A stretch of DNA of 64,000 nt from Vreelandella aquamarina (GCF_020075495.1 NZ_JABYQT010000003.1:395548-459547); one strand, 5' to 3'; numbered from the stretch's first letter, positions 10,123 to 19,718 are shown. Translations and numbers: made by a program. The notes: generated from the letters alone by a model not told the origin.

Positions 10123-10569
10123 ATGCACAGAATCATCAATCGAGACTTTCTGGCGGGGCTTTTATGCCTGGTCATCGCGGCGCTGGTGCTTTTGCAGGCG
10201 TACGCGTATGACATGGGCACCTTGAGGAACATGGGGCCTGGCTATCTACCGCGGTTTCTCGGTATTTCACTGGCGGGGCTGGGTGCGATCACCATGGTTT
10301 TCTCGGCCAAAACGGCGACCGCGTTTCCGGTGCTCAACTACCGGGCGCTGGTGTGCATTACGGTCGGCATCATCGCCTTTGCGCTGTTGATGCGCCCGGC
10401 CGGGCTGTTTCTGGCGACCATCGCCCTGGTCTATATCTGCGGGCTAAGTGAGCGTCGGTTCAGGCCCGTGAAGCTTGGCGCTCTGGCGTTGGCGTTGTGC
10501 GTGATGTCGTATCTCATCTTCATCCTGGGCCTCAACATGCCCATTCGCCTCTTTCCCTGGAGCTTCTAA
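10123..10569 (+). CDS. tctB: Tripartite tricarboxylate transporter small membrane subunit, system 2
   Basis: Small TctB-type membrane protein of 148 aa with four hydrophobic segments. It carries the frequent family pattern MGPGYLPRFLGISLAGLG near residue 35. Its stop codon TAA shares one base with the ATG of tctA (TAATG), so the two membrane subunits are translationally coupled. Confidence 0.82.
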   Translation: MHRIINRDFLAGLLCLVIAALVLLQAYAYDMGTLRNMGPGYLPRFLGISLAGLGAITMVFSAKTATAFPVLNYRALVCITVGIIAFALLMRPAGLFLATIALVYICGLSERRFRPVKLGALALALCVMSYLIFILGLNMPIRLFPWSF

Positions 10570-12074
10570 TGGAGATTCTCGATAACCTGGCGCTGGGCGT
10601 GTCGGTCGCGTTCACGATCGAAAATCTCATGTACTGCGCGTTGGGTGTGACGATCGGCATGCTCATCGGCGTGATTCCCGGCGTAGGGCACCTAGCCGCG
10701 ATCTCCATGCTGCTGCCCTTGACCTACTACGTGCCGGCGACCACGGCGCTGGTCATGCTGGCCGGTATCTACTACGGCGCCCAGTACGGCGGGTCGACCG
10801 CGGCGATACTGTTGAACCTGCCCGGCACGCCCTCGTCATCGGTCGTGTGTCTCGACGGCTATCCGATGACGAAGCAGGGGCGTGCCGGCGTGGCGCTGTT
10901 CATGACCACGATTGCGTCGTTCGTGGGAAGCTTCATTACCGTGATCGTCCTGGCCGCCTTCGCGCCGCCGCTGGCGGATTTCGCGATCGCGTTCAATTCC
11001 GCCGACTATTTTTCCATGATGCTCCTGGGGCTCGTGGCCGCCGCCATACTCGTTCAGGGCAACCCGGCCAAGGGGCTGGCGGCCGTCGTGTTCGGGCTAC
11101 TGCTGGGGATCGTGGGAACCGATGTCAGCACCGGGATACAGCGCTACACCTTCGGCTTAACGTTTCTCTACGATGGTCTCAACATCGTGGCGATCGCGAT
11201 GGGCATATTTGGCGTCACCGAAGTGGTCGCCAACGTGGGCAAGGTGGTTCAGGTCAAGAATGATCAGAAGATCACGTTCAGGTCACTTTTGCCCACCAGG
11301 CGCGACTTGAAGGAGAGCATCTTCCCCATGCTGAGGGGAACGGGGATTGGAACCGGTATCGGTGTCTTGCCGGGGACAGGGACCTCGATTGGCTCGTTCA
11401 TCGCCTATGCGGTCGAGAAGAAAGTCTCGAAAAATCCCGAAAAGTTCGGCAAGGGCGCCATCGAAGGCATCACTGCCCCCGAAAGCGCCAACAACGCCGC
11501 CGCGCAATCGGCGTTCATTCCGACCCTGACGCTCGGCATTCCCGGCGATGCGGTCATGGCGCTGATGCTGGGCGCGCTCTTGATCCACGGTATCACGCCG
11601 GGACCCAACGTGATTTCCGATAACCCGGATCTCTTCTGGGGGCTGGTCATCAGCTTTCTGATCGGTAACGTGATGCTGTTGATCCTCAATATTCCGATGG
11701 TGGGGCTCTGGGTGCGGCTGCTGAAGATTCCGTATCCGATTCTGTATCCGTCGATCATCCTGTTTATCGTGATCGGGGTTTACAGCATCAACTACTCCGA
11801 CATGGATATCATGCTGGTAGCACTGTTTGGCGCCATCGGCTGCCTGTTTTTGCTGCTGGGCTTCGAGCCGGCGCCTTTACTCCTGGGGTTCATCCTGGGG
11901 CCCATGATGGAGGAGAACTTTCGCCGCGCCATGCTGCTCAGCCGGGGCGATTTGATGGTGTTTCTGGAACGGCCCGTGAGCGCCACCTTCTTCGCCATGA
12001 TCGCGGCGCTGGTCGTGTGGTCGATCTATTCGGCGATCAGGAAAAAGCGGGTAGCGGTAGCAAAGGAGTTTTGA
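10569..12074 (+). CDS. tctA: Tripartite tricarboxylate transporter large permease, system 2
   Basis: TctA permease of 501 aa starting at the ATG that overlaps the tctB stop; an in-frame GTG 72 bp upstream lies inside tctB and is unlikely. Motifs are GVTIGMLIGVIPGVGHLAA, NLPGTPSSSVVCLDGYPMTKQG, then the second half with GVLPGTGTSIGSF and LGIPGDAVMALMLGALLIHG. About 12 membrane segments are apparent. It is the last gene of the tctCBA-2 unit. Confidence 0.9.
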   Translation: MEILDNLALGVSVAFTIENLMYCALGVTIGMLIGVIPGVGHLAAISMLLPLTYYVPATTALVMLAGIYYGAQYGGSTAAILLNLPGTPSSSVVCLDGYPMTKQGRAGVALFMTTIASFVGSFITVIVLAAFAPPLADFAIAFNSADYFSMMLLGLVAAAILVQGNPAKGLAAVVFGLLLGIVGTDVSTGIQRYTFGLTFLYDGLNIVAIAMGIFGVTEVVANVGKVVQVKNDQKITFRSLLPTRRDLKESIFPMLRGTGIGTGIGVLPGTGTSIGSFIAYAVEKKVSKNPEKFGKGAIEGITAPESANNAAAQSAFIPTLTLGIPGDAVMALMLGALLIHGITPGPNVISDNPDLFWGLVISFLIGNVMLLILNIPMVGLWVRLLKIPYPILYPSIILFIVIGVYSINYSDMDIMLVALFGAIGCLFLLLGFEPAPLLLGFILGPMMEENFRRAMLLSRGDLMVFLERPVSATFFAMIAALVVWSIYSAIRKKRVAVAKEF

Positions 12075-12209
12075 TGAAAGCGCCGCAACGATTCTGATTT
12101 GATCGCCGGTCGAATCAATTATCAGGTTGGCTGCATCGATCTCTCGTATATATGCGAGAGGCCGTTTCAGAAGCGCGTTCTTGCTTAGCCTAAAGTCTAG
12201 AAGCGCCTT

Positions 12210-12227
12210 TGTATGATGTATGACAAT
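12210..12227 (+). promoter_or_regulatory. Candidate operator, copy B
   Basis: TGTATGATGTATGACAAT, flanked as TTGT...ACAA, lies 99 bp before kdgD. It shares TGTATGATGTAT with the copy at 2518, twelve identical bases in two promoters of one pathway. Confidence 0.55.
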
Positions 12228-12325
12228 ATCATCTGCATATCGCGAGTATCGCTGTCATTCAGTATTCACTCTCGTATGCCGCTGCCAGTCACGATGGTCC
12301 GTTAATCGAACAAGAGGAATTCAAG

Positions 12326-13243
12326 ATGAACTTTTCCAAACAAGAGCTCAAGGCGTCCATTACCGATGGACTGCTGTCGTTTCCCGTTACCGATTTCGAT
12401 GCCAACGGCAAGTTCGATGCCGAAAGCTATCGCAAGCGCTTGCTTTGGTTGAAAGAGTACGAAGTCTCCGCGCTGTTCGTCGCGGGCGGCACGGGTGAGT
12501 TTTTCAACCTGACGCTGGAAGAGTTCCGTAACATCGTGAAGGTCGCGGTCGACACCATCGGCGGTCACGTGCCCATCATCGCCAGCGCCGGTCAGAGCGC
12601 CGAGCTTGCCAGGGAGCACGCCCGCATCGCTCAGGAAGAGGGCGCCGACGGTATCCTCTTGATGCCTCCCTACCTGACCGAGTGCTCGCAAGAAGGCATC
12701 GTCGAGTACGCGGCCAGCGTCTGCCAGTCCACCGATCTGGGCATCATCTACTACAACCGTGCCAACGGTTATCTCAATGTCGACGCGGTCAAATCACTTG
12801 CCGATCGTTGCGACAACCTGATCGGCCTGAAGGATGGCAAGGGCGATATGCAGTCGCTCAATATCACCATCAAGACTCTGGGTGACCGTCTTGGCTACGT
12901 CGGTGGTGTACCGACCGCCGAAATCATCGCCGAAGCTTACCTGGCGATCGGGGTCAGCACCTACTCTTCTGCGGTCTTCAACTTCGTGCCCGACATGGCG
13001 GTCAAGTTTTACAAGGCGCTTCGTCAGGGCGACAGCGAGTTCGTTGGCAAGGCCACTCGTGAGTTCTTCATTCCCTTTGTAACGCTGCGCGACACGACCC
13101 CCGGCTACGCGGTGAGCCTGGTCAAGGCCGGCGCCGACATCGTGGGCTATCCTGGCGGCAGCGTGCGCGCGCCCTTGACCATGCCCACCAGCGAGCAGAT
13201 GAACCAGCTGAAACAACTGGTCGAGAACGCCAAGTCGTTGTAA
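12326..13243 (+). CDS. kdgD: 5-dehydro-4-deoxyglucarate dehydratase (decarboxylating)
   Basis: Class I aldolase-fold enzyme of the DapA superfamily (EC 4.2.1.41) that dehydrates and decarboxylates 5-dehydro-4-deoxyglucarate to 2,5-dioxopentanoate. It is the joint second step for galactarate and glucarate. Seen: substrate loop GGTGEF (54-59), the tyrosine in [10 protein letters not shown] (142-143), and the Schiff-base lysine K169 in GLKDGKGD. Length 305 aa is typical. An AGAGGAAT-like ribosome site precedes the ATG. It leads the unit kdgD-gudX-tctCBA3-aldehyde dehydrogenase, which supplies both later pathway steps. Confidence 0.93.
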   Translation: MNFSKQELKASITDGLLSFPVTDFDANGKFDAESYRKRLLWLKEYEVSALFVAGGTGEFFNLTLEEFRNIVKVAVDTIGGHVPIIASAGQSAELAREHARIAQEEGADGILLMPPYLTECSQEGIVEYAASVCQSTDLGIIYYNRANGYLNVDAVKSLADRCDNLIGLKDGKGDMQSLNITIKTLGDRLGYVGGVPTAEIIAEAYLAIGVSTYSSAVFNFVPDMAVKFYKALRQGDSEFVGKATREFFIPFVTLRDTTPGYAVSLVKAGADIVGYPGGSVRAPLTMPTSEQMNQLKQLVENAKSL

Positions 13244-13260
13244 GCGCTTTAAAGCACCTT

Positions 13261-13294
13261 GCCGGGTAAGGCCTTTCGTTCGGCGTTGCCCGGC
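13261..13294 (+). other. Intercistronic stem-loop kdgD-gudX
   Basis: GCCGGGTAA pairs with TTGCCCGGC (9 bp, one G-U) in the 97-bp gap between kdgD and gudX. No T-run follows; a processing or stability element is likely. Confidence 0.45.
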
Positions 13295-13340
13295 GCGTGA
13301 ACATGATGGTCTATGCGTCGATAGACTGATGGAGAAGTGT

Positions 13341-14681
13341 ATGCCAAGTCCCAACACGCCCACTATTACTGACATGCGCGTCATTCCCGTTGCCGGGCGT
13401 GACAGCATGTTGCTCAATATCGGTGGCGCCCATTCGCCCTATTTCACCCGTAATCTGGTCATTTTGAAGGACAGCGCGGGTAATACTGGCGTTGGTGAGG
13501 CGCCCGGTGGCGACACCATTCTAACGTCGCTCGAGCAGGCGCGCGAGCTGGTCGTGGGGCAGTCCATCGGCAAGCTTCGTTCGGTAGTGGGTTCGTTGAG
13601 TCGTGCAGGCCAGAGTGCAGACTTCGAGGATTTCGGTAAGGGGTCCTGGACGTTCGAGCTGCGGGTCAACGCCGTGGCCGCGCTCGAGGCGGCGCTTCTC
13701 GATCTGATGGGCAAGTTTCTGGGGGTGCCCGTTGCCGATCTTCTGGGCGATGGCAAACAGCGCGATAGCGTCGAGGTGCTTGGCTATCTCTTCTTCATCG
13801 GTGACGGGCATCAAACGCCGCTGGATTTCCGGCGCGGCACCGACGGCCTGAGCCATGAGTGGTATCGCCAGCGCGATGAGGCGGCCATGACGCCGCAGCG
13901 TGTCGTCGAGCTTGCCCAGGCGGCCCACGACCGTTACGGCTTCAAGGATTTCAAGCTCAAGGGTGGGGCGCTTCCCGGCGAGCAGGAGATCGAGGCGGTC
14001 ACGGCGCTTCACAACGCCTTTCCCGAGGCGCGTACCACGATCGACCCCAACGGTGCCTGGTCGCTTCAGGAGGCCATCCGCCTGTGCAAGGATTTGCACG
14101 GTGTGATCGCCTATGCCGAAGACCCGTGCGGTGCAGAGCAGGGCTTTTCCGGCCGCGAGATCCTGGCCGAGTTCCGTCACGCCACCGGTTTGCCGGTCGC
14201 CACCAACATGGTCGCGACCAACTGGCGCGAAATGGCGCACTCGCTGATGCTGCGCTCGGTCGACATTCCGCTGGCCGACCCGCACTTCTGGACGCTTTCG
14301 GGGGCGGTTCGCGTATCACAGCTTTGCCAGGATCACGGCATGACCTGGGGCTCCCACTCCAACAACCATTTCGATATTTCGCTTGCCATGTTCGCGCACG
14401 TCGGTGCCGCCGCGGTAGGGCGCACGACCGCGCTGGATACGCACTGGATCTGGCAGGAAGGCGATGCTCGCCTGACGCACAATCCGCCGGAAATCGTCGG
14501 TGGCAAGGTGGCGGTAACCGACGCCCCGGGGCTGGGTGTCGAGATCGATATGGCCGAAATCGAAAAGGCGCACGCGCTCTATCGCAGCTTGCCCGCTGGC
14601 GGGCGTAACGACGCGACCGCCATGCAGTATCTGATCGATGGCTGGACGTTCGATCCCAAGCGCCCCGCGCTGGTTCGCTAA
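13341..14681 (+). CDS. gudX: Glucarate dehydratase-related protein (GudX type)
   Basis: Enolase-superfamily paralogue of GudD, 446 aa, the same length as E. coli GudX. It matches GudX in the diagnostic region ([20 protein letters not shown]) where gudD here differs. Catalytic residues are retained: K205/K207 in FKLKGG, D235 in DPNGAW, the AEDPCG glutamate, the ATNMVAT asparagine and GSHSNNHFD. It should therefore act on glucarate or idarate, although E. coli GudX is reported to be poorly active. The start at 13341 was preferred over an ATG 12 bp upstream because GGAGAAG lies 7 bases before it and the N-terminus ([12 protein letters not shown]) aligns from there. Confidence 0.88.
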   Translation: MPSPNTPTITDMRVIPVAGRDSMLLNIGGAHSPYFTRNLVILKDSAGNTGVGEAPGGDTILTSLEQARELVVGQSIGKLRSVVGSLSRAGQSADFEDFGKGSWTFELRVNAVAALEAALLDLMGKFLGVPVADLLGDGKQRDSVEVLGYLFFIGDGHQTPLDFRRGTDGLSHEWYRQRDEAAMTPQRVVELAQAAHDRYGFKDFKLKGGALPGEQEIEAVTALHNAFPEARTTIDPNGAWSLQEAIRLCKDLHGVIAYAEDPCGAEQGFSGREILAEFRHATGLPVATNMVATNWREMAHSLMLRSVDIPLADPHFWTLSGAVRVSQLCQDHGMTWGSHSNNHFDISLAMFAHVGAAAVGRTTALDTHWIWQEGDARLTHNPPEIVGGKVAVTDAPGLGVEIDMAEIEKAHALYRSLPAGGRNDATAMQYLIDGWTFDPKRPALVR

Positions 14682-14696
14682 CCGGCGCTACGCCGG
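14682..14696 (+). other. Short perfect hairpin after gudX
   Basis: CCGGCG-CTA-CGCCGG begins one base after the gudX stop, with no T-run. It is a likely stability element between gudX and tctC. Confidence 0.4.
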
Positions 14697-14750
14697 ATAT
14701 CGCCAATTCGATGTCCGGATTCCTGAACCCGAGTGTGAGGTACACGAACA

Positions 14751-15689
14751 ATGAAAAAGCTACTAGGTGGTTTGACGCTTGCCATTGGCATGGTCGTCGC
14801 AGGCCAGGCAGCTGCCGATTACCCGACCAAGAATATCAGCATGATCGTTCCGTTCTCGGCCGGTGGGGGTAACGATACGTTCGTGCGCGCGCTTCAGCCG
14901 CTGGTCGAAGAGCAGCTGGATGGTACGCTGGTCATTCGTAACATCGCCGGCGGCGGTGGCGCGGTCGGTATGTCGCGCGCCGTTGCCTCGCCAGCCGATG
15001 GCTACACGCTGCTGGCGGCCAGCAACGCGATGCTGACCCTCGAGGCGATGGGTAACGTCGCGTTCACCCACGACGACTTCGATTTCATTGCTAAAATCGT
15101 CGAGGAGCCCTATCTGGTCGCCGTGAGTAGCGACAGCCCCTATCAGGATATCGAAAGCCTGATCGAAGCGGCGTCGTCCAACTCCATTCGTGTGGGGTCT
15201 TCCGGTGTCGGCTCTTCGGCTTACATCACGGCCAACGCCATTGCCAACCGTACCGGGGCGACCTTCAACCTGATTCCCTACCCGGGCGGGTCCGAGGCGA
15301 TTTCCGCTGCCATGGGTGGTCACGTCGAAGCGGTCGTTCTGGGGGGCGCCGAACTTCGCTCGGCGCTCGATTCGGGCCGGTTGAACGCGCTTGCCACGAC
15401 TTACGCCGAGCGTAGCGAAAACCTGCCGGATGTGCCGACGTTCCAGGAGTCCGGTTTTGATCTGACGCTGACCGTTTGGCGCGGCATCGTGGGTCCGAAA
15501 GGCCTGCCCGAGGAAGTAAAAGAGGCGTGGGTCGCCGCGATCCAGCAAATCGTCGAAGACGGCTCCTACGAGCAAACGGCGAACAATCTGGGAACGGAGC
15601 TGGCACCGCTTTATGGTGAAGAGCTCGATGCCTTCATCGACGAGTCGGCCGCGGTCATGCGTGAAGCGGCGGGTGATCTGGCCAAATAA
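14751..15689 (+). CDS. tctC: Tripartite tricarboxylate transporter substrate-binding protein, system 3
   Basis: Third TctC protein (312 aa). A leader of about 22 residues ends AAADYP, followed by KNISMIVPFSAGGGNDTFVR, the family's ligand-binding opening, and SSGVGSSAYITANAIA near residue 145. GAGG precedes the ATG. It lies between gudX and its own tctB/tctA in the unit that also holds kdgD and the aldehyde dehydrogenase, so a hexarate ligand is the best guess. Confidence 0.88.
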   Translation: MKKLLGGLTLAIGMVVAGQAAADYPTKNISMIVPFSAGGGNDTFVRALQPLVEEQLDGTLVIRNIAGGGGAVGMSRAVASPADGYTLLAASNAMLTLEAMGNVAFTHDDFDFIAKIVEEPYLVAVSSDSPYQDIESLIEAASSNSIRVGSSGVGSSAYITANAIANRTGATFNLIPYPGGSEAISAAMGGHVEAVVLGGAELRSALDSGRLNALATTYAERSENLPDVPTFQESGFDLTLTVWRGIVGPKGLPEEVKEAWVAAIQQIVEDGSYEQTANNLGTELAPLYGEELDAFIDESAAVMREAAGDLAK

Positions 15690-15698
15690 GGGTGGTAC

Positions 15699-15737
15699 GA
15701 CGGCCCTGTCAGGCGCGGCGTGCCTGGCAGGGCCGTC
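15699..15737 (+). other. Strong intercistronic stem-loop tctC-tctB (system 3)
   Basis: A 16-bp stem with one G-U pair (outer arms GACGGCCCTG/CAGGGCCGTC) and a 7-nt loop, just after tctC. ATTCTCGG follows, not a T-tract. Similar to the hairpins in tct systems 1 and 2, but stronger. Confidence 0.6.
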
Positions 15738-15782
15738 ATTCTCGGTGCTTCCATTTAGCTACAAACGTTACTAGGTACTGGT

Positions 15783-16289
15783 ATGGAACGTGATATTGGA
15801 AAGCCTTTATTCAATCTTTTCCTGTTGATTGCTTCAGCAAGCGCGTTCGTAGCGGCTTCTGCATTACCCAACATCGAAATACCCGGCGATCTTTCCGCCG
15901 CCTTTTTTCCAAAACTGCTCTCGGGGCTCGTTTTCATACTGGCCATTCCATGCCTGATCAAGGATTTGCAGGAGTGGCGGCGTGCCGGTAGCGAGGGCAG
16001 TAAAGCGGCCGCCGTCAATCCGGTGCGCGGTATCGCTCAGTGGTGCTTCGCCATTGTCCTGCTCGTCGCTTATATCTACGCGTTCGAGCGCTTGGGGTAT
16101 ATCGCCAGCACGGCGCTCTTTACCTTTTTCTGTGTGATGGGGCTGGCGCTCATTAGTGGGGCGTGGTCGACTCTATCGGCCGCCCAGAAAGGGTTGTCTC
16201 TCCTGTTTGCGCTTGTTTTCTCGGTAGTGCTGGCGGGCGCCATTTTTTACGTGTTCACCGATCTCTTTCAAATTCCGCTCCCGACGTGA
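15783..16289 (+). CDS. tctB: Tripartite tricarboxylate transporter small membrane subunit, system 3
   Basis: TctB-type membrane protein, 168 aa, four hydrophobic segments; the family pattern LSAAFFPKLLSGLVFILAIP follows the first one. It is identified by topology and its place before tctA (35-bp gap). No good ribosome site is visible before its ATG, so translation may depend on upstream tctC. Confidence 0.8.
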   Translation: MERDIGKPLFNLFLLIASASAFVAASALPNIEIPGDLSAAFFPKLLSGLVFILAIPCLIKDLQEWRRAGSEGSKAAAVNPVRGIAQWCFAIVLLVAYIYAFERLGYIASTALFTFFCVMGLALISGAWSTLSAAQKGLSLLFALVFSVVLAGAIFYVFTDLFQIPLPT

Positions 16290-16324
16290 CCGGACATCCT
16301 TGATTTGATATTCAGGAGGCTTAC

Positions 16325-17839
16325 ATGATTTCCGGTTATCTCGACGGCTTGGGAATGGTGCTACAGCTAAGTACCCTGTTGGCGATTGCCGGCGGCACGC
16401 TGTTAGGTATTGTCATGGGGTCGCTGCCGGGGTTGACCTCGGCAATGGCGATTGCGCTGCTCTTGCCCGTGACTTTCGGTATGCCCCCCGTGGCGGGTAT
16501 CGGTATGCTGCTGGGCGCGCTGTGTGGCGCAGGTGCCAGTGGCTCGATCCCCGCCATTCTGTTGAACATTCCCGGCACGCCTTCGTCGGTGGCCACCACC
16601 TTCGATGGTTTTCCCATGGCGCAGAAAGGCGAGGCGGGACGCGCGCTCGGCCTTGCCATCGTTGCTTCTTTCTTCGGTGGCGTCGCTAGTATGGTGATCC
16701 TTAGCCTGCTCGCACCGCCGATTGCCGAATTTGCCCTGCGCTTCGGCCCGGCCGAATATTTCTCCCTGAGTATTTTCGGTCTGGTCATCATTGCCTCGGT
16801 GGCCGGCAAGTCGCTCATCAAGGGGCTCATCGCGGGTATCATCGGTTTTTTTATCTCGACGATCGGTACCGATCCGATCACGGGGGTCGACCGCTTTACG
16901 TTCAATGAGTTGTCGCTTTTGACCGGCGTCAATCTGTTGCCGGCGCTCATTGGGTTGTTTGCGGTGGCGCAAGTGCTCAAGGATACCTTCGAGTACGACC
17001 CGAGCGAGCGCATGCAGGAGAGCACCCATCGTATCGATATTGCTCGCCCGCGCTTTATCGAGACTCTCAGGCACTGGAAGGCCGTCGTGATCGGGGTGGT
17101 GTCGGGGTCGGTCGTGGGGCCCATTCCCGGCGCCGGGGGCAGTATTGCCTCGCTGGTCGCTTATGATCAAACGCGGCGCTTCTCCCGAACACCCGAAAAG
17201 TTCGGTAAAGGCCACGCCTCGGGTATCGTGTCCGTAGAGAGTGCCAATAACGCATTACTAGGCGGCGCGCTGATTCCCACGCTTGCCCTGGGGATTCCCG
17301 GCGAGGCGGCAACGGCCGTACTGCTGGGCGGCTTGATGATTCAGGGTATCACGCCCGGGCCTTTGCTCTTCGCCGATCAAAGCGGCACGGTCTACGGCAT
17401 TTTTCTCGCCTACCTGATGGCGAACATCTTCATGCTCTTGATCATGTGCCTGGGTATCAAGTTGTTCATCCGTGTATTGATGGTGCCGAGAAAGCAGCTT
17501 CTAGCGGCCATTCTGGTGTTCTGCTTCATCGGCGTTTACGGGGTCGATGGGGATGTCTTCAACCTCTACCTGATGCTGGGCTTTGGTGTGTTGGGATATT
17601 TTCTCAACCGTTACAACTTTGGCACCGCCCCCGTCATTCTGGGTCTGATTCTGGGGCCGATCGCCGAGGCGAACCTGCGCCGGGGTCTGCAATCGTTTCA
17701 GGGCGACTGGACACCCTTTTTCACCCGACCGATCAGCGTAGCCTTTCTGGTGGTAGCCTTTGGGCTACTTGCATTGACTCTTTGGCAGAACTACCGCTCC
17801 AACCAGCAGCGCACGCCCGCCGATGAGGGCAGCGCTTAG
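16325..17839 (+). CDS. tctA: Tripartite tricarboxylate transporter large permease, system 3
   Basis: TctA permease of 504 aa. It has [42 protein letters not shown], and in the second half GPIPGAGGSIASLVAYD and LGIPGEAATAVLLGGLMIQG. AGGAGG lies 7 bases before the ATG, the best ribosome site among the three tctA genes. With gene order tctC-tctB-tctA intact it should form a functional uptake system, energised by the cation gradient. Confidence 0.91.
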   Translation: MISGYLDGLGMVLQLSTLLAIAGGTLLGIVMGSLPGLTSAMAIALLLPVTFGMPPVAGIGMLLGALCGAGASGSIPAILLNIPGTPSSVATTFDGFPMAQKGEAGRALGLAIVASFFGGVASMVILSLLAPPIAEFALRFGPAEYFSLSIFGLVIIASVAGKSLIKGLIAGIIGFFISTIGTDPITGVDRFTFNELSLLTGVNLLPALIGLFAVAQVLKDTFEYDPSERMQESTHRIDIARPRFIETLRHWKAVVIGVVSGSVVGPIPGAGGSIASLVAYDQTRRFSRTPEKFGKGHASGIVSVESANNALLGGALIPTLALGIPGEAATAVLLGGLMIQGITPGPLLFADQSGTVYGIFLAYLMANIFMLLIMCLGIKLFIRVLMVPRKQLLAAILVFCFIGVYGVDGDVFNLYLMLGFGVLGYFLNRYNFGTAPVILGLILGPIAEANLRRGLQSFQGDWTPFFTRPISVAFLVVAFGLLALTLWQNYRSNQQRTPADEGSA

Positions 17840-18002
17840 GTCTCGTAAAGCCCCCCCGGTGGTGTGTTAACCTTTCTGGTGACATGCCATTGGTATCGAG
17901 TTCGACTTGTGTCCTCAAGGCGCAAGGGGGAGCGAAAGCTCGCAGGGGCTGCCTGCTTGAGGTCAGGTAGCCAGATAAACCACTCGCATCGCAGGAGGCA
18001 AG

Positions 18003-19580
18003 ATGAATCTTACAGGTGAAATGCTCATTGGACAGAAAGCCGTCAAGGGCTCTCGTGACGCTGTTCAGGCTATCAACCCTGCTACCAACGAGCGTCTGGA
18101 ACCCGCTTATGCTGGCGGAACACAGGCCGAGGTGGATCAGGCATGCCAGCTTGCGTGGGACGCTTTCGATACGTATCGCGAAACGTCACTTGAAGATCGC
18201 GCGGCGTTTCTCGAAACCATCGCCGATGAAATCGAAGCGCTGGGCGATGCGCTGATCGAACGTGCCGTCGCCGAATCAGGCCTGCCCCAGGCGCGTATTC
18301 AGGGCGAGCGTGGGCGTACCTGCGGCCAGCTTCGCATGTTCGCCAAGACCGTTCGCGCCGGCGAGTGGCTGGATGTGCGCATCGACCCGGCCATGCCGGA
18401 TCGTCAGCCGATGCCGCGCGCCGATCTGCGTCAGCGCCACATCGCGCTGGGCCCGGTCGTGGTCTTCGGTGCCAGCAACTTTCCTCTGGCCTTCTCCGTT
18501 GCCGGTGGCGACACGGCGTCTGCGCTCGCCGCGGGCTGTCCGGTCATCGTCAAGGCGCACGCCGCTCACCCGGGTACCGGCGAGCTGGTCGGCCGCGCGA
18601 TTCAGGCCGCGGTTAAAAAATGTGGCCTGCCGGAAGGCGTGTTCTCACTGATGTTCGGTTCGGGTCGCGAAGTCGGTACGGCGCTGGTCAAGGATGCGCG
18701 CATCAAGGCAGCGGGTTTCACCGGGTCGCGCAGCGGCGGTATGGCGCTCTGGAATGCCGCCCAGTCTCGCCCGGAACCGATCCCGTTCTACGCCGAAATG
18801 AGCTCGATCAACCCGGTTTTCCCGCTACCCGAAGCGCTCAAGACGCGCGGTGCCGAGATGGGCAAGGCCTTCGTTGGCTCGCTCAACATGGGCGCAGGCC
18901 AGTTCTGTACCAACCCGGGACTCGTGATTGCCATCAAGGGCGCAGGTCTGGATGCCTTCATCGAGGCGGCCGCCGACGCCGTCAAGCAGAGCCCGGCTCA
19001 AACCATGCTGACACCGGGAATTTTTGAGGCCTATGAAAGCGGCGTCAAGAATCTTCAGGAGAGCGGCAAGGCAAAAGAAGTGGCGCGTGGGCAAGTAGGC
19101 GAAACGCCGAACCAGTGCCAGACCGGTCTGTTCACGACCAGTGCGCAGGACTTCGTGAATAACGAAGCGTTGCAGGACGAAGTGTTTGGTTCCACGTCGC
19201 TGGTGATCGAGTGCGCCGACGAGAAAGAACTCAAGCAGGTCGCCGAGCACCTCGAAGGGCAGTTGACGGCCACTCTGCAGATGGACGATGCCGATCTGGA
19301 AGCGGCGCGTAACCTGCTGCCGACGCTCGAGCGCAAGGCAGGCCGTATTCTGATCAACGGCTGGCCGACAGGCGTTGAGGTCTGCGATGCCATGGTTCAC
19401 GGCGGCCCGTTCCCGGCCACTTCCGATTCGCGCACGACGTCCGTAGGTACCGCAGCGATTTATCGTTTCTTGCGTCCGGTATGTTACCAGGACCTGCCCG
19501 AGGCGCTGCTTCCAAAGGCGATCAAGAACGATAATCCGCTGAAGCTGCGTCGTCTGGTCGATGGCAAGCGCGAGCAGTAA
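18003..19580 (+). CDS. 2,5-dioxopentanoate (alpha-ketoglutarate semialdehyde) dehydrogenase
   Basis: NAD(P)-dependent aldehyde dehydrogenase (EC 1.2.1.26) that oxidises 2,5-dioxopentanoate to 2-oxoglutarate, the last step of the hexarate route into the TCA cycle. Catalytic residues are visible: E265 in PFYAEMSS and C302 in [10 protein letters not shown]; the cofactor region has [31 protein letters not shown] sequence starting near residue 156. Length 525 aa and the QPMPRADLR segment fit the KGSADH subgroup rather than succinate-semialdehyde dehydrogenases. AGGAGG precedes the ATG. It ends in a clear terminator. Confidence 0.9.
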   Translation: MNLTGEMLIGQKAVKGSRDAVQAINPATNERLEPAYAGGTQAEVDQACQLAWDAFDTYRETSLEDRAAFLETIADEIEALGDALIERAVAESGLPQARIQGERGRTCGQLRMFAKTVRAGEWLDVRIDPAMPDRQPMPRADLRQRHIALGPVVVFGASNFPLAFSVAGGDTASALAAGCPVIVKAHAAHPGTGELVGRAIQAAVKKCGLPEGVFSLMFGSGREVGTALVKDARIKAAGFTGSRSGGMALWNAAQSRPEPIPFYAEMSSINPVFPLPEALKTRGAEMGKAFVGSLNMGAGQFCTNPGLVIAIKGAGLDAFIEAAADAVKQSPAQTMLTPGIFEAYESGVKNLQESGKAKEVARGQVGETPNQCQTGLFTTSAQDFVNNEALQDEVFGSTSLVIECADEKELKQVAEHLEGQLTATLQMDDADLEAARNLLPTLERKAGRILINGWPTGVEVCDAMVHGGPFPATSDSRTTSVGTAAIYRFLRPVCYQDLPEALLPKAIKNDNPLKLRRLVDGKREQ

Positions 19581-19611
19581 GCGGTTTGCGAAAACGGCAT
19601 GACTGCTACAG

Positions 19612-19634
19612 AAGCCACCTACGGGTGGCTTTTT
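19612..19634 (+). terminator. Rho-independent terminator of the kdgD unit
   Basis: AAGCCACC-TACG-GGTGGCTT followed by TTT: an 8-bp stem with a tetraloop and T-run, 32 bp after the aldehyde dehydrogenase stop. Confidence 0.85.
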
Positions 19635-19691
19635 AGTGCTAGCGACGAAAGACGGATAGCAGCGTGCATGTCTAAAAACTAAATTTAAAAT

Positions 19692-19706
19692 AATATGTAT
19701 GATATT
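19692..19706 (+). promoter_or_regulatory. Candidate operator, copy D
   Basis: AATAT-GTATG-ATATT is a perfect 5-bp inverted repeat containing the locus-wide GTATGAT core. It ends 12 bp before the YiaK-like start, where a repressor would block initiation. Confidence 0.45.
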
Positions 19707-19718
19707 TGGGGTGATGCT

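Noticed and set aside
10497..10568. Upstream GTG start for tctA of system 2
   Set aside because: It lies inside tctB; the ATG overlapping the tctB stop gives the normal TctA N-terminus.
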